From the NCBI GenBank assembly GCA_021647765.1, contig JAKIUD010000002.1, forward strand, positions 1 to 64,000: a stretch of 64,000 bases of DNA, read 5' to 3'. The DNA comes from Desulfuromusa sp. Its GTDB lineage: Bacteria > Desulfobacterota > Desulfuromonadia > Desulfuromonadales > Geopsychrobacteraceae. The translations under genes and the position numbers were made by a program. Positions 16,621 to 23,833 of the stretch are shown here, one piece after another (within the stretch, counting starts at the first letter, position 1; each line of letters starts with the position of its first letter). The notes beneath the pieces were generated by a model. The model did no database searches, was not told the DNA's origin, and was given only the letters and a program-made list of their open reading frames with translations.

Positions 16621-17253
16621 TTGGAAGTCTCTTTTATCCGGCGGTTTTGGGTGACGATCAGTTCTGTCGTGATTGGTTTTTATGCCTGTTTTCTGAATCG
16701 ATTTCAGATTGTTGGTGCAGAAAATGTTCCTGCCAATGGCGGAGTCCTTCTCGTAGCAAACCATATTTCCGGGTATGATACGGTCTTTATTCCAGCAGCG
16801 GTTCTCAAAAAACATCCTTGGCAGATGACCTGGGCTCCGGCCAAGGAAGAACTGTTCAAAAACCCTCTGATCGGAGCAATCTATCGTTCATGGGGAGCTT
16901 TTCCGGTCAAGCGGGGACGTGACATCCGGGCAGGAAAGTATTTAGGTCATTTACTGCAAACGCAAAAAGTGATGCTTTTCCCCGAAGGAACCCGGCACAA
17001 AGACGGAAAGTTGGGGGCGGGAAATCGTGGGGTCGGAAAATTGATTTATGAACATCGACCGGTAGTCATTCCGACAGCCCTGTCCGGGATTAACCACTGG
17101 AAGTTTTTGAAATTTGGGCAACAGGGACGTATCTGCTTTGGTGCACCTGTCGATTTCTCTGACCTTTTTGAGTTGGAAGATAAAAAGGAGACCCACATTC
17201 TGATTGTTGAACGGGTCATGTCCGCCATCGCTTCAGAGCTCACATCTGTTTGA
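16621..17253 (+). CDS. 1-acyl-sn-glycerol-3-phosphate acyltransferase (PlsC family)
   Basis: Membrane-associated acyltransferase that makes phosphatidic acid from lysophosphatidic acid. The 210-residue protein has one N-terminal hydrophobic helix, the catalytic NHxxxxD motif (His48, Asp53 in NHISGYD) and the substrate motif FPEGTRHKDG near 119-128. Start is TTG, set by AAAGGAG seven nt upstream. It stands alone. It may be the housekeeping PlsC, but a role in another acyl transfer is possible because genomes of this group often carry several paralogues. Confidence 0.9.
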   Translation: MEVSFIRRFWVTISSVVIGFYACFLNRFQIVGAENVPANGGVLLVANHISGYDTVFIPAAVLKKHPWQMTWAPAKEELFKNPLIGAIYRSWGAFPVKRGRDIRAGKYLGHLLQTQKVMLFPEGTRHKDGKLGAGNRGVGKLIYEHRPVVIPTALSGINHWKFLKFGQQGRICFGAPVDFSDLFELEDKKETHILIVERVMSAIASELTSV

Positions 17254-17467
17254 TAACGACTCTTTTCTATTTCTTTCTCTCTATCTGTAATTTGTTTACA
17301 AATACCTGATTTTCCTGACCGCGCTGTTATTAATAGGAGGAGAAAATGATTTTTCTATTCTAAGTTACTAATAAACAAAAGGAAAGATTGTATCGTAGGT
17401 TGATCTTTATATGGAGTTCGGCTATCCTTACAAGGGTAGTGTAGATTGTCAGAAGGGAGGTCAAGCT
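17254..17467. other. intergenic region with a five-codon frame behind a consensus ribosome-binding site
   Basis: AGGAGG (17335-17340) lies five nt before ATG at 17346, which opens only MIFLF and stops at 17361-17363. No other gene is visible. It could be the debris of a lost gene or a micro-leader for the downstream small gene. Confidence 0.3.
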
Positions 17468-17674
17468 ATGGGGTACTTCAGGCAGAAGATGCAAATTAAT
17501 ATTGTTTATAAAAATGGCGTCAAAGATCATGTCAGTCCTGCCTTGCTGACGACCTTAATTAATTCGAAGCAGATTGAGCAATTTGAGCGTTCCAGCGGGT
17601 GGGTCACGGTTGGTATTGATTCCGTACGTAGTGCGGGGAAGGTCTGTTTTACAGGAGCGGAGCGGAGAGCTTAG
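17468..17674 (+). CDS. GSU3473-like small conserved protein
   Basis: A 68-residue protein whose core (MQINIVYKNG, then a helix, then FERSSGWVTVGIDSVR) resembles the GSU3473 family found in Geobacter and relatives. The start at 17468 is preceded by AGGGAGG eight nt upstream; the longer frame from 17411 has no such site. Function unknown; the fold looks like a short beta hairpin, a helix and a second beta pair. A large perfect inverted repeat follows the gene. Confidence 0.65.
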   Translation: MGYFRQKMQINIVYKNGVKDHVSPALLTTLINSKQIEQFERSSGWVTVGIDSVRSAGKVCFTGAERRA

Positions 17675-17705
17675 TTGATTTTCCCTGCTGCTCTTTAACG
17701 TCTTT

Positions 17706-17771
17706 ATTCAGATAAAAGTTGAGCCAGCTACTACCATAGTCTACAGTAGCTGGCTCAACTTTTATCTGAAT
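17706..17771. repeat. perfect 27-bp inverted repeat with 12-nt loop
   Basis: Bases 17706-17732 are exactly complementary to 17745-17771. The hairpin would be very stable but is not followed by a proper T-run, so it is not a textbook terminator. It lies about 30 nt after the GSU3473-like gene and about 145 nt before lysC, so it could end one transcript or form part of the lysC leader. It has no second copy that I noticed in the window. Confidence 0.85.
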
Positions 17772-17917
17772 GACTCTATGCAGAAAAACATTTTGACCGC
17801 TCTTAACTTTTCTGATATTAAAGTACATCTCTGATGTCTTGATTGTTTGTGACTGCTGACACTCACAATACACCCCGTGTTTTTTGTCGGCTTTTCTTGG
17901 AAGGAAGAAGACTGATT

Positions 17918-19153
17918 ATGGCTCTGGTAGTACAGAAATATGGTGGCACATCCGTGGGTTCTGTGGAACGGATCCGCAATGTTGCCCGCCGGGTTGCCAA
18001 GACCTTTGATGAGGGCAATGACGTTGTTGTTATTGTTTCGGCGATGTCTGGTGAAACAAATCGTCTAGTGGCTTTGGCTGCCGAAATTACCGAATTCCCA
18101 AGTGAGCGTGAATATGATGTTCTGGTCTCGACTGGCGAACAGGTGACGATTGCATTGTTGTCGATGTGCCTGCAATCGATGGGTTACAATGCTCGCAGTT
18201 ATCTCGGTTCACAAATTCCTATGCTCACCGATAAGGCTCATGCCAGAGCACGTATCCAGAGTATTGCCGATGGGAATATTCGCGAGGATTTGAAAAAAGG
18301 GACAATTGTTATTGTTGCCGGTTTTCAGGGAACCGATGGTGAAGGCAACATTACCACCCTTGGTCGCGGAGGTTCAGATACGTCAGCTGTTGCTGTCGCT
18401 GCTGCTCTGAAGGCGGATGTTTGTGAAATATATACCGATGTCGATGGGGTTTATACGACTGACCCGAGGATGGTTCCTGAAGCGCGTAAGATTGAAAAAA
18501 TATCCTACGATGAAATGCTTGAAATGGCATCTCTCGGGGCGAAGGTTCTGCAAATTCGTAGTGTTGAGTTCGCTAAAAAATATAACGTTGTCATTCACGT
18601 ACGTTCCAGTTTTCATGATGGGCAAGGTACGCTGGTAATGAAGGAGGATCAGGAGATGGAAACTGTACTGGTTTCGGGTGTGGCTTATAACAAGGATGAA
18701 GCAAAAATCAGTATTTTTGGGGTGCCGGATAAACCAGGCATTTCTGCACAGATATTCACTCCGTTGAGTGAGAATAATATCACTGTCGATATGATCATCC
18801 AGAATATCTCCCATCAGAATGCAACTGATTTGACTTTTACTGTGCCAAAAGGTGATTGTAAAAAAGCGGTGGGAATTGTTGAAGAAATTGCTAAAAAAAT
18901 CGATGCTCGTGGGGTCAGTTACGATATAGATATTTCTAAAGTATCAATTATCGGGGTTGGGATGCGTTCTCATGCTGGTGTAGCGAGTACCATGTTTGAA
19001 GCTTTGTCGCAGGAGGGGATCAATATTCAGATGATTTCAACCAGCGAAATCAAGGTGTCCTGCGTGGTTGATGCAAAATATACTGAGCTGGCGGTACGGG
19101 TTCTGCACAAGGCCTTCGGCTTGGATCTACCTGAAATTGAGGAAAAATTCTAA
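17918..19153 (+). CDS. lysC: aspartate kinase (monofunctional, feedback-type)
   Basis: Phosphorylates aspartate, the first step to lysine, threonine and methionine. The 411 residues begin with KYGGTSVG (about 7-14), and carry GRGGSDTSAVA and the two C-terminal ACT domains (about 265-411) that bind allosteric amino acids, with FGVPDKPG and VGMRSHAGVAS visible. Start at 17918 (MALVVQKYGG) follows GGAAGGAAG; the frame extends 25 codons upstream without family similarity. Asd, the next enzyme, lies about 300 bp downstream on the opposite strand. Confidence 0.96.
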   Translation: MALVVQKYGGTSVGSVERIRNVARRVAKTFDEGNDVVVIVSAMSGETNRLVALAAEITEFPSEREYDVLVSTGEQVTIALLSMCLQSMGYNARSYLGSQIPMLTDKAHARARIQSIADGNIREDLKKGTIVIVAGFQGTDGEGNITTLGRGGSDTSAVAVAAALKADVCEIYTDVDGVYTTDPRMVPEARKIEKISYDEMLEMASLGAKVLQIRSVEFAKKYNVVIHVRSSFHDGQGTLVMKEDQEMETVLVSGVAYNKDEAKISIFGVPDKPGISAQIFTPLSENNITVDMIIQNISHQNATDLTFTVPKGDCKKAVGIVEEIAKKIDARGVSYDIDISKVSIIGVGMRSHAGVASTMFEALSQEGINIQMISTSEIKVSCVVDAKYTELAVRVLHKAFGLDLPEIEEKF

Positions 19154-19179
19154 TCAGAGATGACCTCCGGTAGGCTTTT

Positions 19180-19320
19180 TTACCAGCGTCCACCGGGTTT
19201 GGTAATGGGGTGCTGATACTTACTTTTGTTGTCGACCGATTGACCAAGGACGTAAATTCCCAGAATAATGGCAGCAACAATAGCGAGTAGGATGAGCAGT
19301 TTGATAATATCTTTTGTCAT
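19180..19320 (-). CDS. 46-residue single-pass membrane protein, function unknown
   Basis: The frame reads MTKDIIKLLILLAIVAAII, followed by a short polar tail ending in KPGGRW. One transmembrane helix spans about residues 5-24. AGGA lies ten nt before the ATG. It sits between the convergent ends of lysC and asd, 27 nt from the lysC stop. It is short but has a hydrophobic helix, a start, a ribosome-binding site and a stop, so I consider it probable rather than certain. Confidence 0.5.
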   Translation of the reverse strand: MTKDIIKLLILLAIVAAIILGIYVLGQSVDNKSKYQHPITKPGGRW

Positions 19321-19410
19321 ATTTTGGATGTCCTGTTCTTTTTCTTGCTCTTTATCTTTACATTTCGACCCCCCACAGTAAAAAGTTTACTCTTTTTCAA
19401 CTTTCTCTTC

Positions 19411-19446
19411 AGCGCCCTCGACATTGGTCGAGGGCGCTATTTGTTT
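19411..19446 (+). terminator. strong hairpin between lysC region and asd
   Basis: A perfect 12-bp GC-rich stem (19411-19422 with 19427-19438, AGCGCCCTCGAC) closes an ATTG loop and is followed on the plus strand by ATTTGTTT. It may end the lysC transcript; on the minus strand it also lies just beyond the asd stop codon. Confidence 0.6.
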
Positions 19447-19460
19447 AAAGATGGACAAAT

Positions 19461-20567
19461 TCACTTCTCTGCCAGGATTCGCAACATTCTCCGGAGTGGT
19501 TCGGCTGCTCCCCAGAGCAACTGATCACCACAGGTGAAAGCCGAGAGATATTCCGAACCCATGTGCATTTTACGCACCCGCCCAACCGGAATTGTCAGAG
19601 TCCCAGAGACGGCAGCAGGAGTCAACTGTTCCAGAGTCTCTGCTTTTTTATTCGGTACCAACTGAACCCATTGGTTGCTGTTACTGATCAGAGATTCAAT
19701 CTCTTCAATCGGTAAATCTTTATTCAGTTTGATCGTCAAAGCCTGGCTGTGACAGCGCATTGAACCGATCCGAACACAAATCCCATCAATGGGAATCGGA
19801 GTCTGATTACCAAGAATTTTATTGGTTTCGGCAATCCCCTTCCATTCTTCACGACTCTGACCATTGTCCACTTCGCGATCGATCCAGGGAAGAACACTGC
19901 CAGCCAAAGGAAATCCAAACTCAGCTTTTGGAAATTCATCACTGCGCAGCATCGCTGTCACTTTACGGTCAATTTCAAGGATTGCAGAACCAGGGCTCTG
20001 TAGCTCTTCAGCAACACAACTCTCCAGAGTTCCCATTTGTGTCAGCAGCTCGCGCATATTGGGGGCTCCGGCACCGGAGGCCGCCTGATAGGTCATAGAA
20101 CTGACCCATTCGACCAGCCCGGCGTTGAACAGCCCGCCAATTGCCATCAGCATCAAACTGACGGTGCAATTGCCGCCGATAAAGTTTTTACAATCATTTT
20201 TTAAAGCACTATCGATGACATCACGGTTGATCGGATCCAGAATAATGACCGCGTTGTCATCCATCCGTAGCGTTGAAGCGGCATCGATCCAGTAGCCGTC
20301 CCAGCCTTTTGCCCGGAGCTTTGGATGAATCTCTTTGGTATAATCTCCACCCTGGCAGGAGATAATGACATCCTGCTCAGCGAGTTTGGAAATATCTTTG
20401 GCATCTTCCAGAGTGCCTGCCCCTTGACCAAAATCAGGAGCTGACTGACCAGCTTGGGAGGTTGAGAAAAATACCGGTTTGAGTCCGGCAAGGTCGTCTT
20501 CTTCAAGCATCCGTTGCATCAGCACGGAACCAACCATGCCACGCCAACCAACTAATCCAACTTTCAT
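19461..20567 (-). CDS. asd: aspartate-semialdehyde dehydrogenase, E. coli type
   Basis: Reduces aspartyl phosphate to aspartate semialdehyde with NADPH, the second step of the aspartate pathway. The 368 residues resemble the longer Gram-negative Asd type: N-terminal GLVGWRGMVGSVLMQRM nucleotide-binding motif, catalytic Cys134 in GGNCTVSLM, and an active-site His in RCHSQALTIKL. The start at 20567 follows GGAGAAG three nt upstream; an ATG four codons earlier overlaps that site. It converges on lysC, whose product supplies its substrate. Confidence 0.96.
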   Translation of the reverse strand: MKVGLVGWRGMVGSVLMQRMLEEDDLAGLKPVFFSTSQAGQSAPDFGQGAGTLEDAKDISKLAEQDVIISCQGGDYTKEIHPKLRAKGWDGYWIDAASTLRMDDNAVIILDPINRDVIDSALKNDCKNFIGGNCTVSLMLMAIGGLFNAGLVEWVSSMTYQAASGAGAPNMRELLTQMGTLESCVAEELQSPGSAILEIDRKVTAMLRSDEFPKAEFGFPLAGSVLPWIDREVDNGQSREEWKGIAETNKILGNQTPIPIDGICVRIGSMRCHSQALTIKLNKDLPIEEIESLISNSNQWVQLVPNKKAETLEQLTPAAVSGTLTIPVGRVRKMHMGSEYLSAFTCGDQLLWGAAEPLRRMLRILAEK

Positions 20568-20753
20568 AATCTTCTCCATGTTGACGGGTGAATGAAAAAT
20601 ACTTATGCTTCAATTGGTTAGATAAGTTAATCTGACCAGATTTAGCAGGGGATCATAGCAGCAATGGCTTGAAAGTGGTAATATTTTTTGCGCTAACTGT
20701 GATGATTATTATAAAAAGTAACCTGATTAGCCCACAAACTTTAAAAGGTATCT

Positions 20754-21584
20754 ATGTCTGATTTCGAACCGATTCTCCTTTTGGGAAAAACCACCGTCTA
20801 TAAAACCGAGTATGATCCCGAATTGCTCTGCCCCTTTCCACGTCAGATCAAGCGGGATGTCATTGGTGTTACTGAAACTTTACCTTTTGCTGGGTATGAT
20901 ATCTGGAATGCCTTTGAACTCTCCTGGCTCAATCAGAAGGGGAAGCCGGTTGTCGCCATGGGGGAGTTTCATATCCCCTGTGAATCTCCCAATCTGATTG
21001 AATCAAAATCATTCAAGCTCTACCTGAATTCATTTAACCAGACCCGGTTGAGTCATTTTGATCAGGTAGAAGAACGGATGATCAAGGATTTATCCCGTGC
21101 GGCAGGGGGTACGGTTCGTGTCCGTCTGCTGGATAGCGATCAGTTTATGACTGAACATCTTCAGAATTTACCAGGGAGGTGCATTGATGATCTGGATATC
21201 ACCGTTGATGAGTATTCTCTCGCCCCCTCTCTATTGGAAAACTCGACCGATCCACAACAGCAGGTGAAAGAGGAACTACACAGTCATCTTTTAAAAAGTA
21301 ACTGTCTGGTGACCAACCAGCCCGATTGGGGCAGTGTGCTGATTCGTTACCATGGCAGCAAAATAGATCCAGAAGCACTATTGCGCTACCTGATTTCATT
21401 TCGTCAGCACAATGAGTTTCATGAGCAATGCGTCGAGCGGATTTTTGTCGATCTGATGCGCTATTGCCAGCCTGAAAAACTGACCGTTTATGCTCGCTAT
21501 ACCCGCCGAGGGGGGTTGGATATCAACCCCTTCCGTTCCAATTTTGAAACCCGGGTTGCAAATTTACGTTTAGCGCGGCAGTAG
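20754..21584 (+). CDS. queF: NADPH-dependent 7-cyano-7-deazaguanine reductase QueF
   Basis: Reduces preQ0 to preQ1 in queuosine tRNA modification. The 276-residue length marks the long (E. coli-type) tandem-domain QueF. The substrate and NADPH motif CESPNLIESKSFKLYLNSFNQ lies at 76-96; the catalytic Cys184 and Asp191 sit in SNCLVTNQPDWGSV. AAAGG precedes the start. It is a lone gene; no other queuosine genes are in the window and I do not see a preQ1 riboswitch in the 170 bp upstream. Confidence 0.96.
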   Translation: MSDFEPILLLGKTTVYKTEYDPELLCPFPRQIKRDVIGVTETLPFAGYDIWNAFELSWLNQKGKPVVAMGEFHIPCESPNLIESKSFKLYLNSFNQTRLSHFDQVEERMIKDLSRAAGGTVRVRLLDSDQFMTEHLQNLPGRCIDDLDITVDEYSLAPSLLENSTDPQQQVKEELHSHLLKSNCLVTNQPDWGSVLIRYHGSKIDPEALLRYLISFRQHNEFHEQCVERIFVDLMRYCQPEKLTVYARYTRRGGLDINPFRSNFETRVANLRLARQ

Positions 21585-21625
21585 GAAGTTGCTGTCTGGA
21601 AGTCTTATCGCCTCCCCCTTTTGCT

Positions 21626-22327
21626 TTACTTGAAGTGGATTTTCTGCACCCCCTCTATAGCGGTGATAACTCTAATCAGATTCCGACCGATTCTTTCCTG
21701 ATGCTGTGATATGACAAACCGATAAACAACTGTGTTCTCTTTGATATTCAGATCAGTTTCAATATTTGATAGGCGCAGTTTATAGTCTGCAAAAAGATCT
21801 TCAAGCTGAGGGTAAATATCGGGTTCCGCTGTTGCTGTGACCTTTAGATGTAAATAACGATCCTTTTTGATCATTGGCTCTAACTTTTTGAGAGCAATCA
21901 GGGAGAATAAAGCCACCGCGGTACCAATGAGACCGGCACTAATCATCCCCATACCAAAAGCCATACCGATCCCGGCAACCATCCACAAACAAGCAGCAGT
22001 GGTGAGACCACGGACGATGAAACCTTCCTTGATAATAACTCCTGCACCAAGAAAACCGATACCAGTGATAATCTGCGCAGCCGCTCGTCCCGGATCAAGA
22101 CGGAGCACCCCTGTACCGGGAAGGTCACCATATTTGAGAAAAAAAGCTTCAGAAATAATCATCATCAGACAGGATCCTGCCGATACCAGCAGATGGGTGC
22201 GTAGTCCTGCGGGTCGACCGTGCTTTTCCCGCTCAAGGCCAATAATTCCACCGGCCAGGGTCGCCAGTAGAATCTTAAGAAAAATCATCAGCTCATAGCT
22301 GCCAAACAGGGTTGAATCAAAAAACAT
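21626..22327 (-). CDS. MgtC/SapB-family membrane protein
   Basis: A 233-residue protein with an N-terminal membrane domain of about five helices (LLATLAGGIIGLEREKHGRPAGLRTH near 21-46 is the family signature) and a C-terminal cytoplasmic ACT-like domain (about 150-230). MgtC proteins influence magnesium adaptation and ATP synthase in pathogens; the role in free-living anaerobes is not settled. AAGGAG precedes the ATG by five nt. It converges on queF, and a REP-like repeat lies upstream. Confidence 0.9.
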   Translation of the reverse strand: MFFDSTLFGSYELMIFLKILLATLAGGIIGLEREKHGRPAGLRTHLLVSAGSCLMMIISEAFFLKYGDLPGTGVLRLDPGRAAAQIITGIGFLGAGVIIKEGFIVRGLTTAACLWMVAGIGMAFGMGMISAGLIGTAVALFSLIALKKLEPMIKKDRYLHLKVTATAEPDIYPQLEDLFADYKLRLSNIETDLNIKENTVVYRFVISQHQERIGRNLIRVITAIEGVQKIHFK

Positions 22328-22363
22328 GGTAACTCCTTAACTTTTTTAATACAAACAAACCTC

Positions 22364-22489
22364 TTGCCAGAGGCTCAAAAGACCATTGACCGTCATTCTC
22401 GCAAAGGCGGGAATCCAGAGAGACACAAGCTTTTAGGACAACCTGGATCCCCATTTCCACAAGGATGACGACTTTTGCCAGAGGCTCAA
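22364..22489 (+). repeat. REP-like palindrome (copy 3 of 4) between 15-bp direct repeats
   Basis: The palindrome occupies 22391-22475 (CGTCATTCTCGC...GCGGGAATCC and GGATCCCC...GGATGACGACTTTT). The 15-mer TTGCCAGAGGCTCAA occurs at 22364-22378 and again at 22475-22489, one copy on each side. This looks like a target duplication made on insertion. The right copy overlaps the stop codon of the next leftward gene. Confidence 0.75.
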
Positions 22490-22965
22490 TAGTTAAAAAT
22501 ATTGCCTATTACCCGTTTTATGGTCGTATTGTAGAACTCATCATTCTCCAGATACTTAGCAATATGCCAGACAACCAATGGAACCAAAAGACCAAGCAGG
22601 AAGGCAATTATAATTTTTGGCAAGCCATTTTTTTTGTAATATTTCTCAATTGCTGTTTCCACAATGGCACTATCCACCACTTGCAAGGCCGAAAGTAATT
22701 GTTTAACAACCCCATCGTTTTTATTGTTGTTTTCCGCTATCTTGGATATTGACAATATCTGTTCTTTCAAATCTGCTTCGCGCTGCTCGTACTCAGTGAC
22801 TTTCTCTCTAAGATACTTTATGTCGTCCGGGTTCTCTAACCTGAGATGTTCAATCTCATCATTTAGCTTATCCAGTTCGATTTTCAGGCTCAAAATCTCA
22901 TCGATAAGTTCGGCATTAGATTGCTCCAAAGCGGCAATTTTAGCCTTATGGATAAATTCTGACAT
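22486..22965 (-). CDS. coiled-coil protein with C-terminal membrane anchor, unknown function
   Basis: A 159-residue protein. Residues about 8-75 form a strongly predicted coiled coil with leucine heptads (LEQSNAELIDEILSLKIEL). A short helix-rich region follows, then a transmembrane segment near 117-136 (KIIIAFLLGLLVPLVVWHIA) and a short tail. The arrangement suggests a tail-anchored cytoplasmic oligomer. GAGAGG lies upstream of the ATG. Its last codon lies inside a direct repeat flanking a REP-like element, so the natural C-terminus may have been altered by that insertion. Confidence 0.65.
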   Translation of the reverse strand: MSEFIHKAKIAALEQSNAELIDEILSLKIELDKLNDEIEHLRLENPDDIKYLREKVTEYEQREADLKEQILSISKIAENNNKNDGVVKQLLSALQVVDSAIVETAIEKYYKKNGLPKIIIAFLLGLLVPLVVWHIAKYLENDEFYNTTIKRVIGNIFNY

Positions 22966-23216
22966 AGACCTCTCTCAGGAATATTACCTACCCCGTTGAG
23001 CTATACGATGGGATAGTTGGAGCTACAATCCAAGAAATTCTGACCGTATACAAACTCTAGCAGGATATTTGAAAATGTCGAAATTAAGTCTGATGTCTCC
23101 TGAACTAGCACTTAGCAGCTGATTGCAGCCAAATCTGTGGCAGAAGGCAAAGAAAAAACAGAGCTGTTTTCATAAAAAGCTCAAAATATCAGTAGATTTG
23201 ACAAATTAAATTATTT
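22966..23216. other. intergenic region, no gene seen
   Basis: AT-rich region upstream of both the coiled-coil gene (minus) and the FlgC-like gene (plus). No frame is convincing. A short tRNA D-arm look-alike is discussed among the rejected items. Confidence 0.4.
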
Positions 23217-23246
23217 TTTACAAATCTTTAGACAAAAGAGTATACT
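23217..23246 (+). promoter_or_regulatory. candidate promoter of the FlgC-like gene
   Basis: TTTACA (23217-23222) and TATACT (23241-23246) are separated by 18 nt, 26 nt before the start codon. These resemble sigma-70 boxes rather than flagellar sigma-28 or sigma-54 sites. Inference only. Confidence 0.4.
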
Positions 23247-23272
23247 TTTGAATAGTTGAAAGGAGTTGAACC

Positions 23273-23614
23273 ATGTCACTCTCAGTCATTAACATTTCTG
23301 CCCTGAACGCTTTATCAACTAAACAAAGCGTCACCGCCAATAACATTGCTAACAGTGAAACCGAAGATTTCAAAAAGTCGAGAACTATTTTGGAGGAGGG
23401 TTCAAATGGCGCTGTCAGCGCAAAAATCCAGCCGGTCAATACCCCCGGCACTATGATTAATCAGCCCGATGGGTCGATTGAAGAAAGGTCTAATGTCGAT
23501 CTTATTCAGGAAACAACCGGTATGATCACCACTCGGCATGCTTATGAAGCCAACTTGAAAGCACTGAAAATCAGTACGGAAATGGAAGATACCGTTCTGG
23601 ATCTGATTGGCTAA
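23273..23614 (+). CDS. orphan FlgC-like flagellar basal-body rod protein
   Basis: A 113-residue protein with the N-terminal rod signature (ALNALSTKQSVTANNIANSETEDFKKSR, about 10-37) and the C-terminal rod domain (NVDLIQETTGMITTRHAYEANLKALK, about 74-99). The variable middle of true FlgC (about 135 residues) is shortened. No other flagellar gene is nearby. AAGGAG lies seven nt before the ATG. It may build or modify the rod from a distance, or be a diverged paralogue. A C-terminal D-loop typical of such proteins is present. Confidence 0.8.
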   Translation: MSLSVINISALNALSTKQSVTANNIANSETEDFKKSRTILEEGSNGAVSAKIQPVNTPGTMINQPDGSIEERSNVDLIQETTGMITTRHAYEANLKALKISTEMEDTVLDLIG

Positions 23615-23833
23615 AACTTATTCTTCCCCCAGTCCCTTTTTTGCCATATTCACAACACGGTGAACATCACTGAGACATCACCTGCTCTCTGGGTGTTTAC
23701 TGCTACATTGACAACCACTTTGTTTTTTTGCCGTAATAATCCGTTCCAGAATGGTAGATCGCCCTTGATGTTTTTGCACATCGTGCTGAATATCTTCTAC
23801 TTGTATACTCAAAGCAGTAGCATATCGTTTGGC

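Noticed and set aside
22983..23015. tRNA D-arm-like stretch on the minus strand (TAGCTCAACGGGGTAGGT)
   Set aside because: Only the D-arm-like segment is present; no acceptor, anticodon or T-arm stems can be drawn around it, so it is not a tRNA and may be chance or a fragment.
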